Positions 18,517 through 27,420 of a DNA stretch of 64,000 nucleotides are shown here, piece after piece. Within the stretch, counting starts at the first letter, position 1. Each line of letters begins with the position of its first letter. The translations under genes were made by a program, and so were the position numbers. The notes below the pieces were generated by a model. It searched no databases. It was not told the origin of the DNA and saw only the letters and a program-made list of their open reading frames with translations. The DNA is from Candidatus Campylobacter infans (GTDB taxonomy: Bacteria > Campylobacterota > Campylobacteria > Campylobacterales > Campylobacteraceae): contig SPMW01000003.1 in the NCBI GenBank assembly GCA_009827235.1, positions 1 to 64,000 of the forward strand, written 5' to 3'.

Positions 18517-20351
18517 TCTGGTTTCCTCCCATCAAGTGAAAATTCGCCGACAACGACATCTTTATAGCTAAGCTCTAACTCGTTTTTGTCGTTCATCGTA
18601 ACGATGCTGTGTTTTAAAAACTTCTCATCATCGCGTTTTGGATAATCCTCCCTCGTATGCGCCCCACGACTTTCAAGGCGTTTTTGAGCGGCTAAACAAG
18701 CGCATTTTGAAAGCAAGATTAAGTTGCCAAGCTCGACATAGTCAGTAAATGCGGTATTCATCACTTCGTTTGGATTTGGCACGCGGATTTTTTGGTATTT
18801 TACTTCAATTTCTTGCAAATTTTTTGCCAGCAAATCAAGCTTGTCCCCTGTCCTAAAAATCCCCATATTGTCCCAATTTTGCTTGCCAAGCTCTTCACGC
18901 AAGGCATACATATCATTCACCTCGCCGCCTCCACTTGTTACCTCTTTAAAAGTCGCAAGCCATTTTTGGGCTAGTTCGTGGGTTTTTTCGCCCTTGCCAA
19001 ATTCAGCATTTTTAGCGTAATTTGCCGCTCCAAGCCCAGCTAAATGCCCTGTAACCACAGCATCGGTGAGTGAGTTGCCTCCAAGCCTGTTTGCGCCGTG
19101 TATGCTGATACAAGAAGCCTCGCCGCCGACATAAATTCCAGCCACTTTGGTGCTCATATCATCGATTTTTACCACTTCGATTCCACCCATTGAGTAGTGA
19201 GCGGTTGGGCGCACGGGAACGGGCGTGTCGATTAGGTCGATATTTTGAAAGAGCATTGCGGTGTGGCGAATTTTTGGCAGTTTTTTCATAATGGTTTCTT
19301 TGCCTAAATGCCTCACATCGCACAGCACATAAGAGCTTAAACCCTCACCATACCCACGCCCTTCGCGGATTTCTATCTCCATTGCGCGAGCAACGACATC
19401 GCGTGGGGCAAGTTCGGCTTTTTCGTGGTATTTTTGCATAAAGCGTTCGCCTTTGTTGTTCAGCAAGTATCCGCCCTCGCCGCGTGCGGCTTCTGTGATG
19501 AGCGTGCCACCATTTTGCACGCCTGTTGGGTGAAACTGAATCATCTCAGGGTCCTCAAAGCCAAGCCCAGCGCGAAGTGCGGCTGCTACGCCGTCTCCTG
19601 TGGCAATAAATGGCGTTGAAGTGCGGTTGTAAAAAATCCTTGTGTAACCGCCTGTGGCGATGACAAGGGATTTGCAAAGCACGGGATAAATGCCGCCCGT
19701 TTGTATGTCGCGAAGCACTGCGCCCTCGCATTTGCCCTCGCTCACACCTATATCAAGCAACTCGGTGTCCATTAGGAATTTCACGCCGTTGCTGATAGCA
19801 TCATCAAGGCAAGAGTGCATTAAAATGTGTCCTGTCTTATCAGCTGCATAGTTGCAACGCCTTTTGCTCGCTCCGCCCATCATTCTTTGAGCCACGCCAA
19901 GCGTTTTTTCGTTGCGTGAAAAGAGCGTGCCTATGTAATCCATCTCAAAAATCACCTTGCCCGCCGCCTCACAGAATTTAAGCACAGCATCTTGGTCGCA
20001 AAGATAAGCCCCGCCTTTAACCGTGTCATAAGCGTGCAGCTTGTATGAATCCCCATCGCTAAAATCCGTTACGCCGTTGATTCCACCCTCTGCCATACAA
20101 GTGGCGTTGCGCGATGGCATCATTTTGGTAGCGACAACCACGCTTGCGTTTGGATTTGCCTTTCTTGCGGCTACTGCGGCGCGAAGTCCAGCTCCGCCAG
20201 AGCCGATGATAAGGACATCACAATAAGGCAAGTTGCGTGGGGTTGCCTGTTTGTCGTCCTTTCCTGTGGGATTAGAACAGCCCGCATACAAAGCCCCTAT
20301 GCTGATACAGGCGGTTTTTAGAAAAGACCTTCGAGTAAATTCACTACTCAT
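18513..20351 (-). CDS. mfrA: Methylmenaquinol:fumarate reductase flavoprotein MfrA
   Basis: The 612-residue catalytic flavoprotein of a periplasmic fumarate reductase. It begins with a twin-arginine signal (TRRSFLKTACISIGALYAGC), which distinguishes MfrA from cytoplasmic FrdA/SdhA. FAD-binding GSGGAGLRAAVAA, covalent-flavin region NATCMAEGGINGV, substrate residues in MIQFHPTGVQNGGTLITEAARGEGG, and the catalytic-base segment RPTAHYSMGGIEV follow. The Cys after LYAG could also be lipid-modified, but its lipobox is imperfect. AAAGGAG precedes the ATG. In C. jejuni and Wolinella the complex reduces fumarate and related acids such as mesaconate or crotonate; the operon order A-B-E matches. Confidence 0.94.
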   Translation of the reverse strand: MSSEFTRRSFLKTACISIGALYAGCSNPTGKDDKQATPRNLPYCDVLIIGSGGAGLRAAVAARKANPNASVVVATKMMPSRNATCMAEGGINGVTDFSDGDSYKLHAYDTVKGGAYLCDQDAVLKFCEAAGKVIFEMDYIGTLFSRNEKTLGVAQRMMGGASKRRCNYAADKTGHILMHSCLDDAISNGVKFLMDTELLDIGVSEGKCEGAVLRDIQTGGIYPVLCKSLVIATGGYTRIFYNRTSTPFIATGDGVAAALRAGLGFEDPEMIQFHPTGVQNGGTLITEAARGEGGYLLNNKGERFMQKYHEKAELAPRDVVARAMEIEIREGRGYGEGLSSYVLCDVRHLGKETIMKKLPKIRHTAMLFQNIDLIDTPVPVRPTAHYSMGGIEVVKIDDMSTKVAGIYVGGEASCISIHGANRLGGNSLTDAVVTGHLAGLGAANYAKNAEFGKGEKTHELAQKWLATFKEVTSGGGEVNDMYALREELGKQNWDNMGIFRTGDKLDLLAKNLQEIEVKYQKIRVPNPNEVMNTAFTDYVELGNLILLSKCACLAAQKRLESRGAHTREDYPKRDDEKFLKHSIVTMNDKNELELSYKDVVVGEFSLDGRKPE

Positions 20352-20693
20352 TTGGATTCTCCTTTAAGTAAATGTAAAGCAAATAATCTTGCTTTGGTAA
20401 ATATAATCACAACGGATTATACAACTACTAGCTTAAATGTCGAGTGTTTAACGAATTTCTCCTTTCTCAAAATGAAATTAAAGCATAAATATTTGCTTAA
20501 TTGTTATGAAATTGTTATTTTTATTTTGCCTTTTATTATGATATGATTTATCATTTTTAAAAAGCTAGCAACTTTCCTTTTTATATAATTTTACCTAACT
20601 TTGAATAAATTTTTTAAATCAAAAACCACACTTTAGCCAAATTGCAAGTCAAATTTGCTACAATCGCTATGTTGTTTCGTGCATTTTGTAAGG
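20352..20693. other. Intergenic region upstream of mfrA
   Basis: A 342-bp AT-rich gap between the mfr operon and the type IIG remnant. A 64-codon open frame at 20352-20546 has no ribosome binding site and an unconvincing product. The stretch nearest mfrA carries the inverted repeat described separately and is the likely promoter region. Nothing else is recognised. Confidence 0.5.
20402..20421. promoter_or_regulatory. Inverted repeat upstream of mfrA
   Basis: TATAATC (20402-20408) and GATTATA (20415-20421) form a 7-bp inverted repeat with a 6-nt spacer, about 50 bases upstream of the mfrA start. It overlaps potential -10 boxes on both strands and could be an operator controlling the respiratory operon. 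The binding protein is unknown. Confidence 0.4.
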
Positions 20694-22000
20694 CTAAATG
20701 CGCTTGATTAAGGCGTTAATACCATAAATTTCACTGCAAAAAGTGCTAAATTGCGCTGACTTTAAAAGCACTAAACTAAATTTAAAAGCACAAAGGAAAA
20801 TTTTATCAACCAAATTTATTATTTCATCAGCTAAATTTTGATTTAACGAATTTGGTTTTGGGATAGGTAAATTGCCTACGCTCAAAGTATCAAAGCCAAA
20901 AGCACCGCCTTGCATATGTGAAGCAAAGTATTTTTGAGCGTAAAAATAGCTCATCAATTTGCTATTTAAAAGCCCTAAAATATATCTTTTATCGACTTTA
21001 AAATCATACAAAACATTCACTTTTCCGCCAAAATATCCACTTGGTGTTACACAACAGCGGATAAAATTTGTCATTCTTGCCATAAAAATTATTTCTTTAT
21101 TTTCAAAGATATTGATTTTATCTTGCGAATAATAAAAAGGAATTTGACTTAAAAATTTGCCTTGCTTAAATTCATACCTAAAAATGTCCGAAGCCTCTAA
21201 AAATGGACGATTTGTTTCTTTTTTATCAAATTTAACGCTTGTTCTAAAACCCGCTTTTGATAAGCCACAAAAAATTTCACAAAATTTATTTAATTTTGGA
21301 TAATTTGCCTTAAAAATTTTTGTAGTGATAGGATTTAAAAGCAAGGATAAATTTTCGATTTTGCATTGTTCTATTTCTCGTAAATTTATTGTTGATAAAT
21401 CGCCTTTTTCTTTGGCAATTCCGAATTTAAGTGTTTTACACTCTTTATTTTTATGTGTAAAGTGATTGATACAAGTGTAAGTTGCGGCACTATCAAAGAC
21501 TTTTAAATTTGAAACATTTAACATTAAATTCAAAGACAAGTTTTTATCGATAAAATTTCTTAACCCAAAACCTGCCTCTTGGCAAATGTAAGAAATAGGA
21601 TTGATGAAAATCATACTACCATTTTTTGACAAAATTTCTTTGCTTTTTTCTATAAAATAAACATAAATGCTCCCCTCTTTGCTGTCTTTATAAATGGCTG
21701 AATTTTTAGCTAAAATGCCTTTTGTTTGCTCGTCAATTTTTCTATAATCAATATACGGCGGATTTCCCACTACCAAATCAAAGCCCATAAATTCGCCATT
21801 TTCGTTTAAAACCTCAGGGAATTCAAAACGCCATTCAAAGGGCTTTGTGCTTTCTAAATTAAAAATGCTTTCATATTCTTTTTTAAGTGCGCTAAATTCA
21901 AGCCTTGCCTAACCTTTTCTTCTGGCGTAGCGACAAGGTGTTTTTTACGCAAGGGGCTATAAATCCTGTCTTGTTTGTCGTATTGAAGTTGTAAAGCCAT
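20694..22000 (-). pseudogene. Type IIG restriction-modification gene with internal deletion and frameshift
   Basis: Reading down from an ATG at 22000 with AAAAGGA upstream, the first frame encodes a type IIG-style N-terminus (IYSPLRKKHLVATPEEKVR) and stops after 48 codons. Near 21905 homology jumps to another frame, which encodes SALKKEYESIFN, the fragment WRFEFPEVLNENGEF, the amino-methylase motif GFDLVVGNPPYIDY, and about 350 residues of C-terminal methylase and recognition domain (GSMIFINPISYICQEAGFG; YILGLLNSKLMSYFYAQKY). The nuclease and SAM-binding motif I regions that normally lie between are missing. The gene is therefore a deletion remnant of an Eco57I-class enzyme, unlikely to cut or methylate. 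Confidence 0.85.
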
Positions 22001-22238
22001 TTAATACATTCCTTTTATCTGGCAAATCGCCTAATTACTAAAAATAATTGAGATTCTTGCTTTGCTGACAGGTTTTGATCCTGACATTATGTTCGATCCT
22101 CTATCCACTTTTTTATCGTTTTTTTATATTAATGCAAGTATAGAGTAGCTAGTAGCTAACCAAATTCATAACCCGAAAATTACAAAATTTAACTTCTATT
22201 CTTAAAATTTTGGCCAAAACACTAATAATTTATAAAAA

Positions 22239-23171
22239 TCAATATTCAAAAAGCCCGTTTACGCTTTCACCATGATAAACTCGCCTTATAACCTCAGCAA
22301 ATAGCGATGCCACGCTTATCACCTGAACATGCTCGCAAGGCTCGTTTAATGGTATAGTATCAGTTACTACTAGCTCGTCTATGGCTCCGCTCGCAAGATT
22401 TTGGCGCGCTTTACCACTTAGCACAGGATGCGTACAAAATGCAAGCACGCTATTTGCCCCGCGCTCTTTAAATGCCTTAGCCGCTTTTACTAGCGTGCCA
22501 GCAGTATCTACCATATCATCAATTAAAATCACATCCTTGCCATTTACATCGCCTATTACATTCATAACCTCGCTTTCATTTGCCTTTTCGCGCCGTTTAT
22601 CTACTATAACCAAATCCAAATTTAGCGTCTTTGCCAAACTTCTAGCACGCGCTACGCCACCTATATCAGGGCTTGCGACAATGGGATTTGTTAAGTGCTT
22701 ATTTTTAACATAATTAGTAAAAGCAATCGTCCCATAAAGATTATCCACAGGCACATCAAAAAAGCCTTGTATTTGTCCAGCGTGTAAATCCATGGTAATT
22801 ACGCGGTTAATGCCGGCTGTTTGCATCATATTTGCTACAAGCTTAGCAGTAATTGGCACGCGTGGCGCAGCCTTGCGGTCTTGTCTAGCATAACCAAAAT
22901 ACGGCACCACAGCAGTTACTGAGCTAGCTGAGCTTCGTTTTAGGGCGTCTGTTAAAATCAAAAGCTCCATTAAATTAGTATCAGTTGGCGCACAGGTTGA
23001 TTGAATGATAAAAGCATCCTTGCCACGCACATTTTCGCCGATTTGAACACTAATTTCTCCATCGCTAAATCTCTTAATGCTAGCATCGCTTAGTGGAATG
23101 CCTAAAAATTTCGCCACTTGCCTTGAAAAATCTATATTTGCTGTGCCTGAAAATATCTTGTAGCCACGCAT
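22239..23171 (-). CDS. prs: Ribose-phosphate pyrophosphokinase
   Basis: Makes PRPP from ribose 5-phosphate and ATP for nucleotide, His and Trp synthesis. The 310-residue product has the class I features KIFSGTANIDFSRQVAKFLG, the ATP loop YFGYARQDRK, the ribose-phosphate region MDLHAGQIQGFFDVPVDNLY, the basic VDKRREK flexible loop and the PRPP-binding ILIDDMVDTAGTLVKAA. It is divergent from pyrB, placing two PRPP/pyrimidine-related genes back to back with a gap of 101 bases. Confidence 0.97.
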   Translation of the reverse strand: MRGYKIFSGTANIDFSRQVAKFLGIPLSDASIKRFSDGEISVQIGENVRGKDAFIIQSTCAPTDTNLMELLILTDALKRSSASSVTAVVPYFGYARQDRKAAPRVPITAKLVANMMQTAGINRVITMDLHAGQIQGFFDVPVDNLYGTIAFTNYVKNKHLTNPIVASPDIGGVARARSLAKTLNLDLVIVDKRREKANESEVMNVIGDVNGKDVILIDDMVDTAGTLVKAAKAFKERGANSVLAFCTHPVLSGKARQNLASGAIDELVVTDTIPLNEPCEHVQVISVASLFAEVIRRVYHGESVNGLFEY

Positions 23172-23272
23172 TTCTCGCCTTTATTTAAAATTTGAATGCG
23201 GATTTTAACTAAAATTTGCTTAATTATTTAAGCTTTTTGGCTAAAATCACGCCCAAAATCAAAAGGCCAGCT

Positions 23273-24196
23273 ATGCAAAAAGACTTTTTAAGCACGCAAA
23301 ATCTAAGCAAAGACGATATTCTTGCGATCCTAGAACGAGCCAAACATTTTAAAAAACTAGGCAAAAGCGAAAATAAACACGAAAATCTTTTAGAGGGCAA
23401 GAGCGTATTAAGCGCGTTTTTTGAAAATTCCACAAGAACTAGAATGAGTTTTGAATTAGCCGCAAAACGCCTAGGCGCTGATGTTTTAAGCCTAAATCCA
23501 AGTATTTCAAGCACCGCAAAGGGCGAGAGTTTAATCGATACCATTAAAAATCTTAGCTCTATGCAAAATAGTTTTTTTGTGGTGCGCCATTTTAATAGCG
23601 GAGCAGCGCAATTTATAGCAAAAAATACAAGCGCACATGTGCTAAACGCAGGCGATGGCTGCAATGAGCATCCAAGCCAAGCAATGCTTGATATATTCAC
23701 TATTTTAGAGCATTTAGATGGCGTAAATTTTAAAGATTTAAGCCCAATTAAAGGCGCAAAAATTAGCATAATCGGCGATATTTTTCATTCGCGCGTTGCT
23801 AGATCAAATATTTATGCTATGCAAGGCCTTGGCGCTGATATTACGCTGTTTGGCCCGCCTGCTTGCTTGCGCCATGCTAGCGTGTTTAAATGCAAAATCG
23901 CTAAAAACTTAAAAGAGGCTATAAGTGGCGCAGATGTGCTAATAATGCTAAGAATTCAGCTAGAACGAAGCAAAGATGAGGTTGCTTTGCCAGCTGAATA
24001 TCCAAAGTATTTTGGCATAAACGAAAACAGCTTAAAGGATGCTAAAAAGGGCGTTTTGATACTTCATCCAGGCCCTGTAAATCGTGGCGTGGAGATGAGT
24101 TCGGGCGTGCTTGATAATACTAGCTTAGCTTATGAGCAAGTTGAAAATGGCGTAGCTGTTAGAATGGCGATTTTAAGCTTGTTGGCTAATAAATAA
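23273..24196 (+). CDS. pyrB: Aspartate carbamoyltransferase catalytic subunit
   Basis: Second step of pyrimidine synthesis: carbamoyl phosphate plus aspartate to carbamoyl-aspartate. The 307-residue product has the carbamoyl-phosphate loop FFENSTRTRMSFELAAKRLG, GDGCNEHPSQAMLDIFTILE and the C-terminal HPGPVNRGVEM. The frame opens 57 bases earlier, but AAAAGG at 23261-23266, six bases before ATG 23273 (MQKDFLST), marks the real start. No pyrI lies next to it. The slyD-like gene follows 20 bases later, probably in the same transcript. Confidence 0.96.
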   Translation: MQKDFLSTQNLSKDDILAILERAKHFKKLGKSENKHENLLEGKSVLSAFFENSTRTRMSFELAAKRLGADVLSLNPSISSTAKGESLIDTIKNLSSMQNSFFVVRHFNSGAAQFIAKNTSAHVLNAGDGCNEHPSQAMLDIFTILEHLDGVNFKDLSPIKGAKISIIGDIFHSRVARSNIYAMQGLGADITLFGPPACLRHASVFKCKIAKNLKEAISGADVLIMLRIQLERSKDEVALPAEYPKYFGINENSLKDAKKGVLILHPGPVNRGVEMSSGVLDNTSLAYEQVENGVAVRMAILSLLANK

Positions 24197-24216
24197 ATTT
24201 TAAAAAAAGGATTAAA

Positions 24217-24822
24217 ATGACAGAAGTAATTAAATTTTTTTACGCTCTGAGCGATGCAAATACCAAAGAGCTACTTGAAAGCAATGCAGGTGGAGCTGAA
24301 TTAGGCTTTGTATGTGGTAAAGATCAAATCATAAAAGCACTTGAAGATGAGCTTTTAAAAATGGGCGTTGGCGAAAAAAAGCAAATTAAAATTTTAGCCG
24401 CTGACGGGCTTGGCGAGCGCGATGAAAGCTTAATGCAATTATTGCCAAAAGAGCAGTTTGCGGGCATTGATTTAAAAATCGGTATGGCTTTAATAGGCCA
24501 AGATGAAAGTGGCCAGAGCGTGCATGCAACGGTTGTAAAAATCGATGATGAAAATGTTTTGCTTGATTATAACCATCCTTACGCAAGCAAGGATTTAATT
24601 TTTGATGTAGAAATTACAGAGCGCAGACAAGCAGATAGCGATGAAGAGCTAACAGGCGTGGTAAAAACCCCGCATGTGTGTGCGTGTGGTGGCGGCGGGC
24701 ATTCGCACGAGCATTCTCACGGCGATGGTGGTTGCTGTGGTGGGCATTCACACGGACATTCGCACGAGCATTCACATGGCGATGGTGGTTGCTGTGGCGG
24801 CGGGCATTGTAAAGAACACTAA
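24217..24822 (+). CDS. slyD: SlyD-type FKBP peptidyl-prolyl isomerase with His/Cys tail
   Basis: A 201-residue SlyD-class FKBP: an isomerase domain split by the insert-in-flap chaperone domain (KFFYALSDANTKELLESN...GELGFVCG-type start, then HATVVKIDDENVLLDYNHPYASKDLIFDVEI), and a metal-binding tail from about residue 150. The tail is a near-perfect tandem duplication of HSHEHSHGDGGCCGG followed by HSHG, ending GGGHCKEH. In E. coli the SlyD tail delivers nickel for hydrogenase and urease maturation; the same is likely here but no nickel enzyme is in this window. AAAAGGA precedes the ATG. Confidence 0.93.
   Translation: MTEVIKFFYALSDANTKELLESNAGGAELGFVCGKDQIIKALEDELLKMGVGEKKQIKILAADGLGERDESLMQLLPKEQFAGIDLKIGMALIGQDESGQSVHATVVKIDDENVLLDYNHPYASKDLIFDVEITERRQADSDEELTGVVKTPHVCACGGGGHSHEHSHGDGGCCGGHSHGHSHEHSHGDGGCCGGGHCKEH
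24700..24812 (+). repeat. 57-bp in-frame tandem repeat in the slyD tail
   Basis: Units start at 24700 and 24757. The first 44 bases of each differ at only three positions; each unit encodes HSHEHSHGDGGCCGG followed by a short spacer. The repeat is a candidate site for slippage that would change the number of metal ligands in 19-residue steps. Confidence 0.8.
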
Positions 24823-24927
24823 TTTTCACACAAATCTAGCGCATTTTAAAATTTAAGGGCAAATTTTAATCGCGCTAGCTCAAAAATACTATTTTAAACA
24901 ACCTAAATAATTTTTAAGGATTTATAA

Positions 24928-25845
24928 ATGAACTTAGCCTTTATTTTCCCAGGACAAGGCTCGCAAAAAATTGGTATGGGTTTAGAATTTTATGAAAATT
25001 TTTCTAGTGCTAAAAAGCTTTTAGATGATGCTAGTTGCGCGCTTGATATAGATTTTAAAGCCTTGATGTTTTCTCAAAATCCAAAACTTGATATTAGCCA
25101 ATTCACCCAGCCAGCGATTTTGCTTAATTCCCTAATGGCTCTTAGCGCATTCAAAGAGCAGATAAATTGCGAAGCTAGCGTGCTTTTAGGGCATTCGCTT
25201 GGAGAGTTTAGCGCTTTGTGTGCGAGCTTGGCGTTTAATTATATCGATGCTTTAAGGCTCGTTAATTTACGCGGTAAGTTGATGGCAAAAGACTGCGAAG
25301 GCAAAGACGCTGGTATGATGGTGGTTTTAGGATTAAGCGATGAAAAAGTAGAAAAAATTTGTGCTGATTTTGAAAAATCTGCGTGGCCGGCTAATTACAA
25401 CTGCGATGGGCAAATTGTAATTGCTGGCTTAAAAGATGATTTAAAGGCACTTGAGGGTGAGTTTAAATCTGCTGGGGCAAAACGAGCAATGCTTTTAAAT
25501 ATGAGCGTTGCTAGCCATTGTAAGCTTTTACAAAACGCATCAAATGCCCTTGCTAGCGAGCTTGATGGCAAAATCGCTCCAAATTTTAAAGCCGTAATCT
25601 CAAATGTAAATGCCAAACCTTACAGCACAGCCACGCAAGCAAAAGAGCTATTAAAAGCACAATTAACAAGCCCAGTGCTTTACAAGCAAAGCATTATAAG
25701 AGCGCAAGATGAAGTGGATTGTTTTGTAGAGTTTGGTTCTAGCGTGCTTTGTGGATTAAATAAAAAAATCACACAAAAGCCAAGCATAGCCATAAACGAT
25801 TTAGCAAGTTTAAACCAGGCAGTGGAATTTTTAAAAAATCATTAA
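24928..25845 (+). CDS. fabD: Malonyl-CoA:ACP transacylase
   Basis: Loads malonyl groups onto acyl carrier protein for fatty acid synthesis. The 305-residue product starts with FIFPGQGSQKIGMGLEFYENF, has nucleophile Ser90 in LGHSLGEFSAL, the Arg-containing VNLRGKLM region, and the catalytic His in SVASHCKLLQNAS. GQIVIAGLKDDL is also typical. AAGGA precedes the ATG. It begins a run with mtnN and a TtcA-like gene, the order I recall from C. jejuni (Cj0116-Cj0118). Confidence 0.96.
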   Translation: MNLAFIFPGQGSQKIGMGLEFYENFSSAKKLLDDASCALDIDFKALMFSQNPKLDISQFTQPAILLNSLMALSAFKEQINCEASVLLGHSLGEFSALCASLAFNYIDALRLVNLRGKLMAKDCEGKDAGMMVVLGLSDEKVEKICADFEKSAWPANYNCDGQIVIAGLKDDLKALEGEFKSAGAKRAMLLNMSVASHCKLLQNASNALASELDGKIAPNFKAVISNVNAKPYSTATQAKELLKAQLTSPVLYKQSIIRAQDEVDCFVEFGSSVLCGLNKKITQKPSIAINDLASLNQAVEFLKNH

Positions 25846-25876
25846 AATTTAGAGCAAATTTTAAAAAAGGATAAAG

Positions 25877-26563
25877 ATGAAAATAGGAATTTTGGGCGCG
25901 ATGAATGAAGAAATTGCGCCGATTTTAGCTAGCTTAAAAGAATACACAGGCGAAGAATACGCATCAAATACTTTCTATCAGGCAAAATTAAACGATCATA
26001 ATTTAACCATAGCTTGTACTAAAATAGGCAAGGTTGCAAGCGCGCTTAGTGCTGCGCTTTTGATTGAGCGATATGGATGCGAGATCGTGCTTTTTAGCGG
26101 AGTTGCTGGCTCGTTAAACAAAAACTTACACATAGGCGATATGTTAATTGCTACAAGCTGCGTCCAGCACGACCTTGATATCACGGCTTTTGGCCATCCT
26201 GCTGGCTTTGTCCCTGGTATCAATATCGCGCCAAAAAGCGATGAAAGCTTAAATCAAATCGCAAGACAAGTTGCAAGCCAATTAAATATAAAATTATTTG
26301 AGGGCATAGTAGCTAGCGGGGATCAATTCGTGTGTAATGTAAATAAAAAAGTCTGGATTAAAGATGCTTTTAATGCGGACGCGGTAGAGATGGAAGGTGC
26401 TAGCGTGGCGCAAGTTTGTGATTTAATGAAAGTGCCGTTTTTTGTGCTTAGGGCAATTAGCGATGAAGCAGGTTCTGGGGCGGAGTTTGATTTTGATGAG
26501 TTTTTAAAAGATTCTGCTAGCAAATCTGCGAAATTTTTATTAGAAATGATTAAAAAAATCTAG
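25877..26563 (+). CDS. mtnN: MTA/SAH (aminodeoxyfutalosine) nucleosidase
   Basis: A 228-residue Pfs-type nucleosidase that splits adenine from 5'-methylthioadenosine and S-adenosylhomocysteine. In Campylobacter and Helicobacter it also acts on 6-amino-6-deoxyfutalosine in menaquinone synthesis, relevant to the quinone-linked mfrABE here. Motifs: GILGAMNEEIAPIL with the catalytic Glu, FSGVAGSLNKNLHIGDMLIA, VEMEGASVAQVCD with the substrate-binding Glu, and RAISDEAGSGAEFDFDEFL with the catalytic Asp. AAAAGGA precedes the ATG, 31 bases after fabD. Confidence 0.94.
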   Translation: MKIGILGAMNEEIAPILASLKEYTGEEYASNTFYQAKLNDHNLTIACTKIGKVASALSAALLIERYGCEIVLFSGVAGSLNKNLHIGDMLIATSCVQHDLDITAFGHPAGFVPGINIAPKSDESLNQIARQVASQLNIKLFEGIVASGDQFVCNVNKKVWIKDAFNADAVEMEGASVAQVCDLMKVPFFVLRAISDEAGSGAEFDFDEFLKDSASKSAKFLLEMIKKI

Positions 26564-26604
26564 CCTTAAATTTTAAAATTTAAAGCCTATTTACAAGGAT
26601 TAAA

Positions 26605-27351
26605 ATGGATAATGAGCAAGTTGTAATTAGCAAGAAATTATTAAAAATTGTAGGTCAAACAAATGCGCGCTATAAGATGTTTGAAAAAAACGATAAAATT
26701 TTACTTGCTTTAAGTGGAGGCAAAGATAGCCTAAGTTTAGCACACATCTTAAAGCATTTTTGCGCAGTAACGCCAGAAAAATTTAGCTTTGAAGCTGTTA
26801 CGCTAAGCTATGGTATGGGCGAAGATTTTAGCTATTTAAGCGAGCATTGCAAGGCTTATGGGATCAAACACAGCGTAATTGATAGCTCGATTTTTGAAAT
26901 TAGCAAAGAAAAAATTCGCGCTAATTCTAGTTTTTGCTCGTTTTTTTCGCGTATGAGGCGCGGGTATTTATACAGCTATGCATTAAAGGGCGGTTTTAAT
27001 AAACTTGCAATCGCCCATCATTTTGATGATGCGACTGAGAGTTTTTTTATGAACTTTACTCACAATGGCGCAATTCGCACCCTTGCTCCAAAATACACCG
27101 CAAATAACGGCATAATCGTAATTCGCCCGCTAATTTTAGCCAGAGAGCGACAATTACGAGATAATGCATTAAAAAATCATTGGCAAGTAATAGGCGATGA
27201 GGCTTGTCCTGCTATGCGTTTTGATGTGAAAATGCCACACGCAAGAGCGCAAACCAAAGCACTTTTAGCTGGACTTGAAGCCAAAAACCCTAAGCTTTTT
27301 ATCAGCCTAAAATCGGCCTTTACAAATATCCACAAAGATACATTTTTTTAA
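26605..27351 (+). CDS. TtcA/TilS-like PP-loop ATPase
   Basis: A 248-residue N-type ATP pyrophosphatase related to TtcA, which 2-thiolates cytidine 32 of tRNA. The P-loop is LLALSGGKDSLSLAHIL; HHFDDATESFFMNFTHNGAIRTLAPKY is a TtcA-type signature. TtcA needs a CxxC pair; the aligned segment here is SSFCSFFSRMRRGYLY, where the second Cys is Phe. A later Cys (DEACPAMRFD) is present. Cluster binding may therefore differ, so I leave the symbol blank. It lies 41 bases after mtnN and is probably in the same operon. Confidence 0.8.
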   Translation: MDNEQVVISKKLLKIVGQTNARYKMFEKNDKILLALSGGKDSLSLAHILKHFCAVTPEKFSFEAVTLSYGMGEDFSYLSEHCKAYGIKHSVIDSSIFEISKEKIRANSSFCSFFSRMRRGYLYSYALKGGFNKLAIAHHFDDATESFFMNFTHNGAIRTLAPKYTANNGIIVIRPLILARERQLRDNALKNHWQVIGDEACPAMRFDVKMPHARAQTKALLAGLEAKNPKLFISLKSAFTNIHKDTFF

Positions 27352-27420
27352 AATTTTAATGCGCGCTAGCTTTTTTGGTTGCGCTTTAAAATTTAAAAAC
27401 GCCCGCTCGTATTTTTTTGC

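Noticed and set aside
20352-20546. 64-codon open frame upstream of mfrA
   Set aside because: No ribosome binding site, AT-driven composition, lies in the promoter region.
22031-22087. 18-codon minus-strand frame (MSGSKPVSKARISIIFSN) just upstream of the type IIG remnant, with GAGGA before it
   Set aside because: Could be a leader peptide, but it is very short and has no further support.
22001-22238. Possible tRNA or small RNA between the type IIG remnant and prs
   Set aside because: I looked for a cloverleaf and T-loop words and found none.
24217-24822. CRISPR-like repeat in the slyD region
   Set aside because: Only two in-frame units without spacers; it is a coding tandem repeat.
24614-24856. 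His- and Val-rich frames overlapping the slyD tail on both strands
   Set aside because: They are other-frame readings of the repetitive His/Cys codons of slyD.
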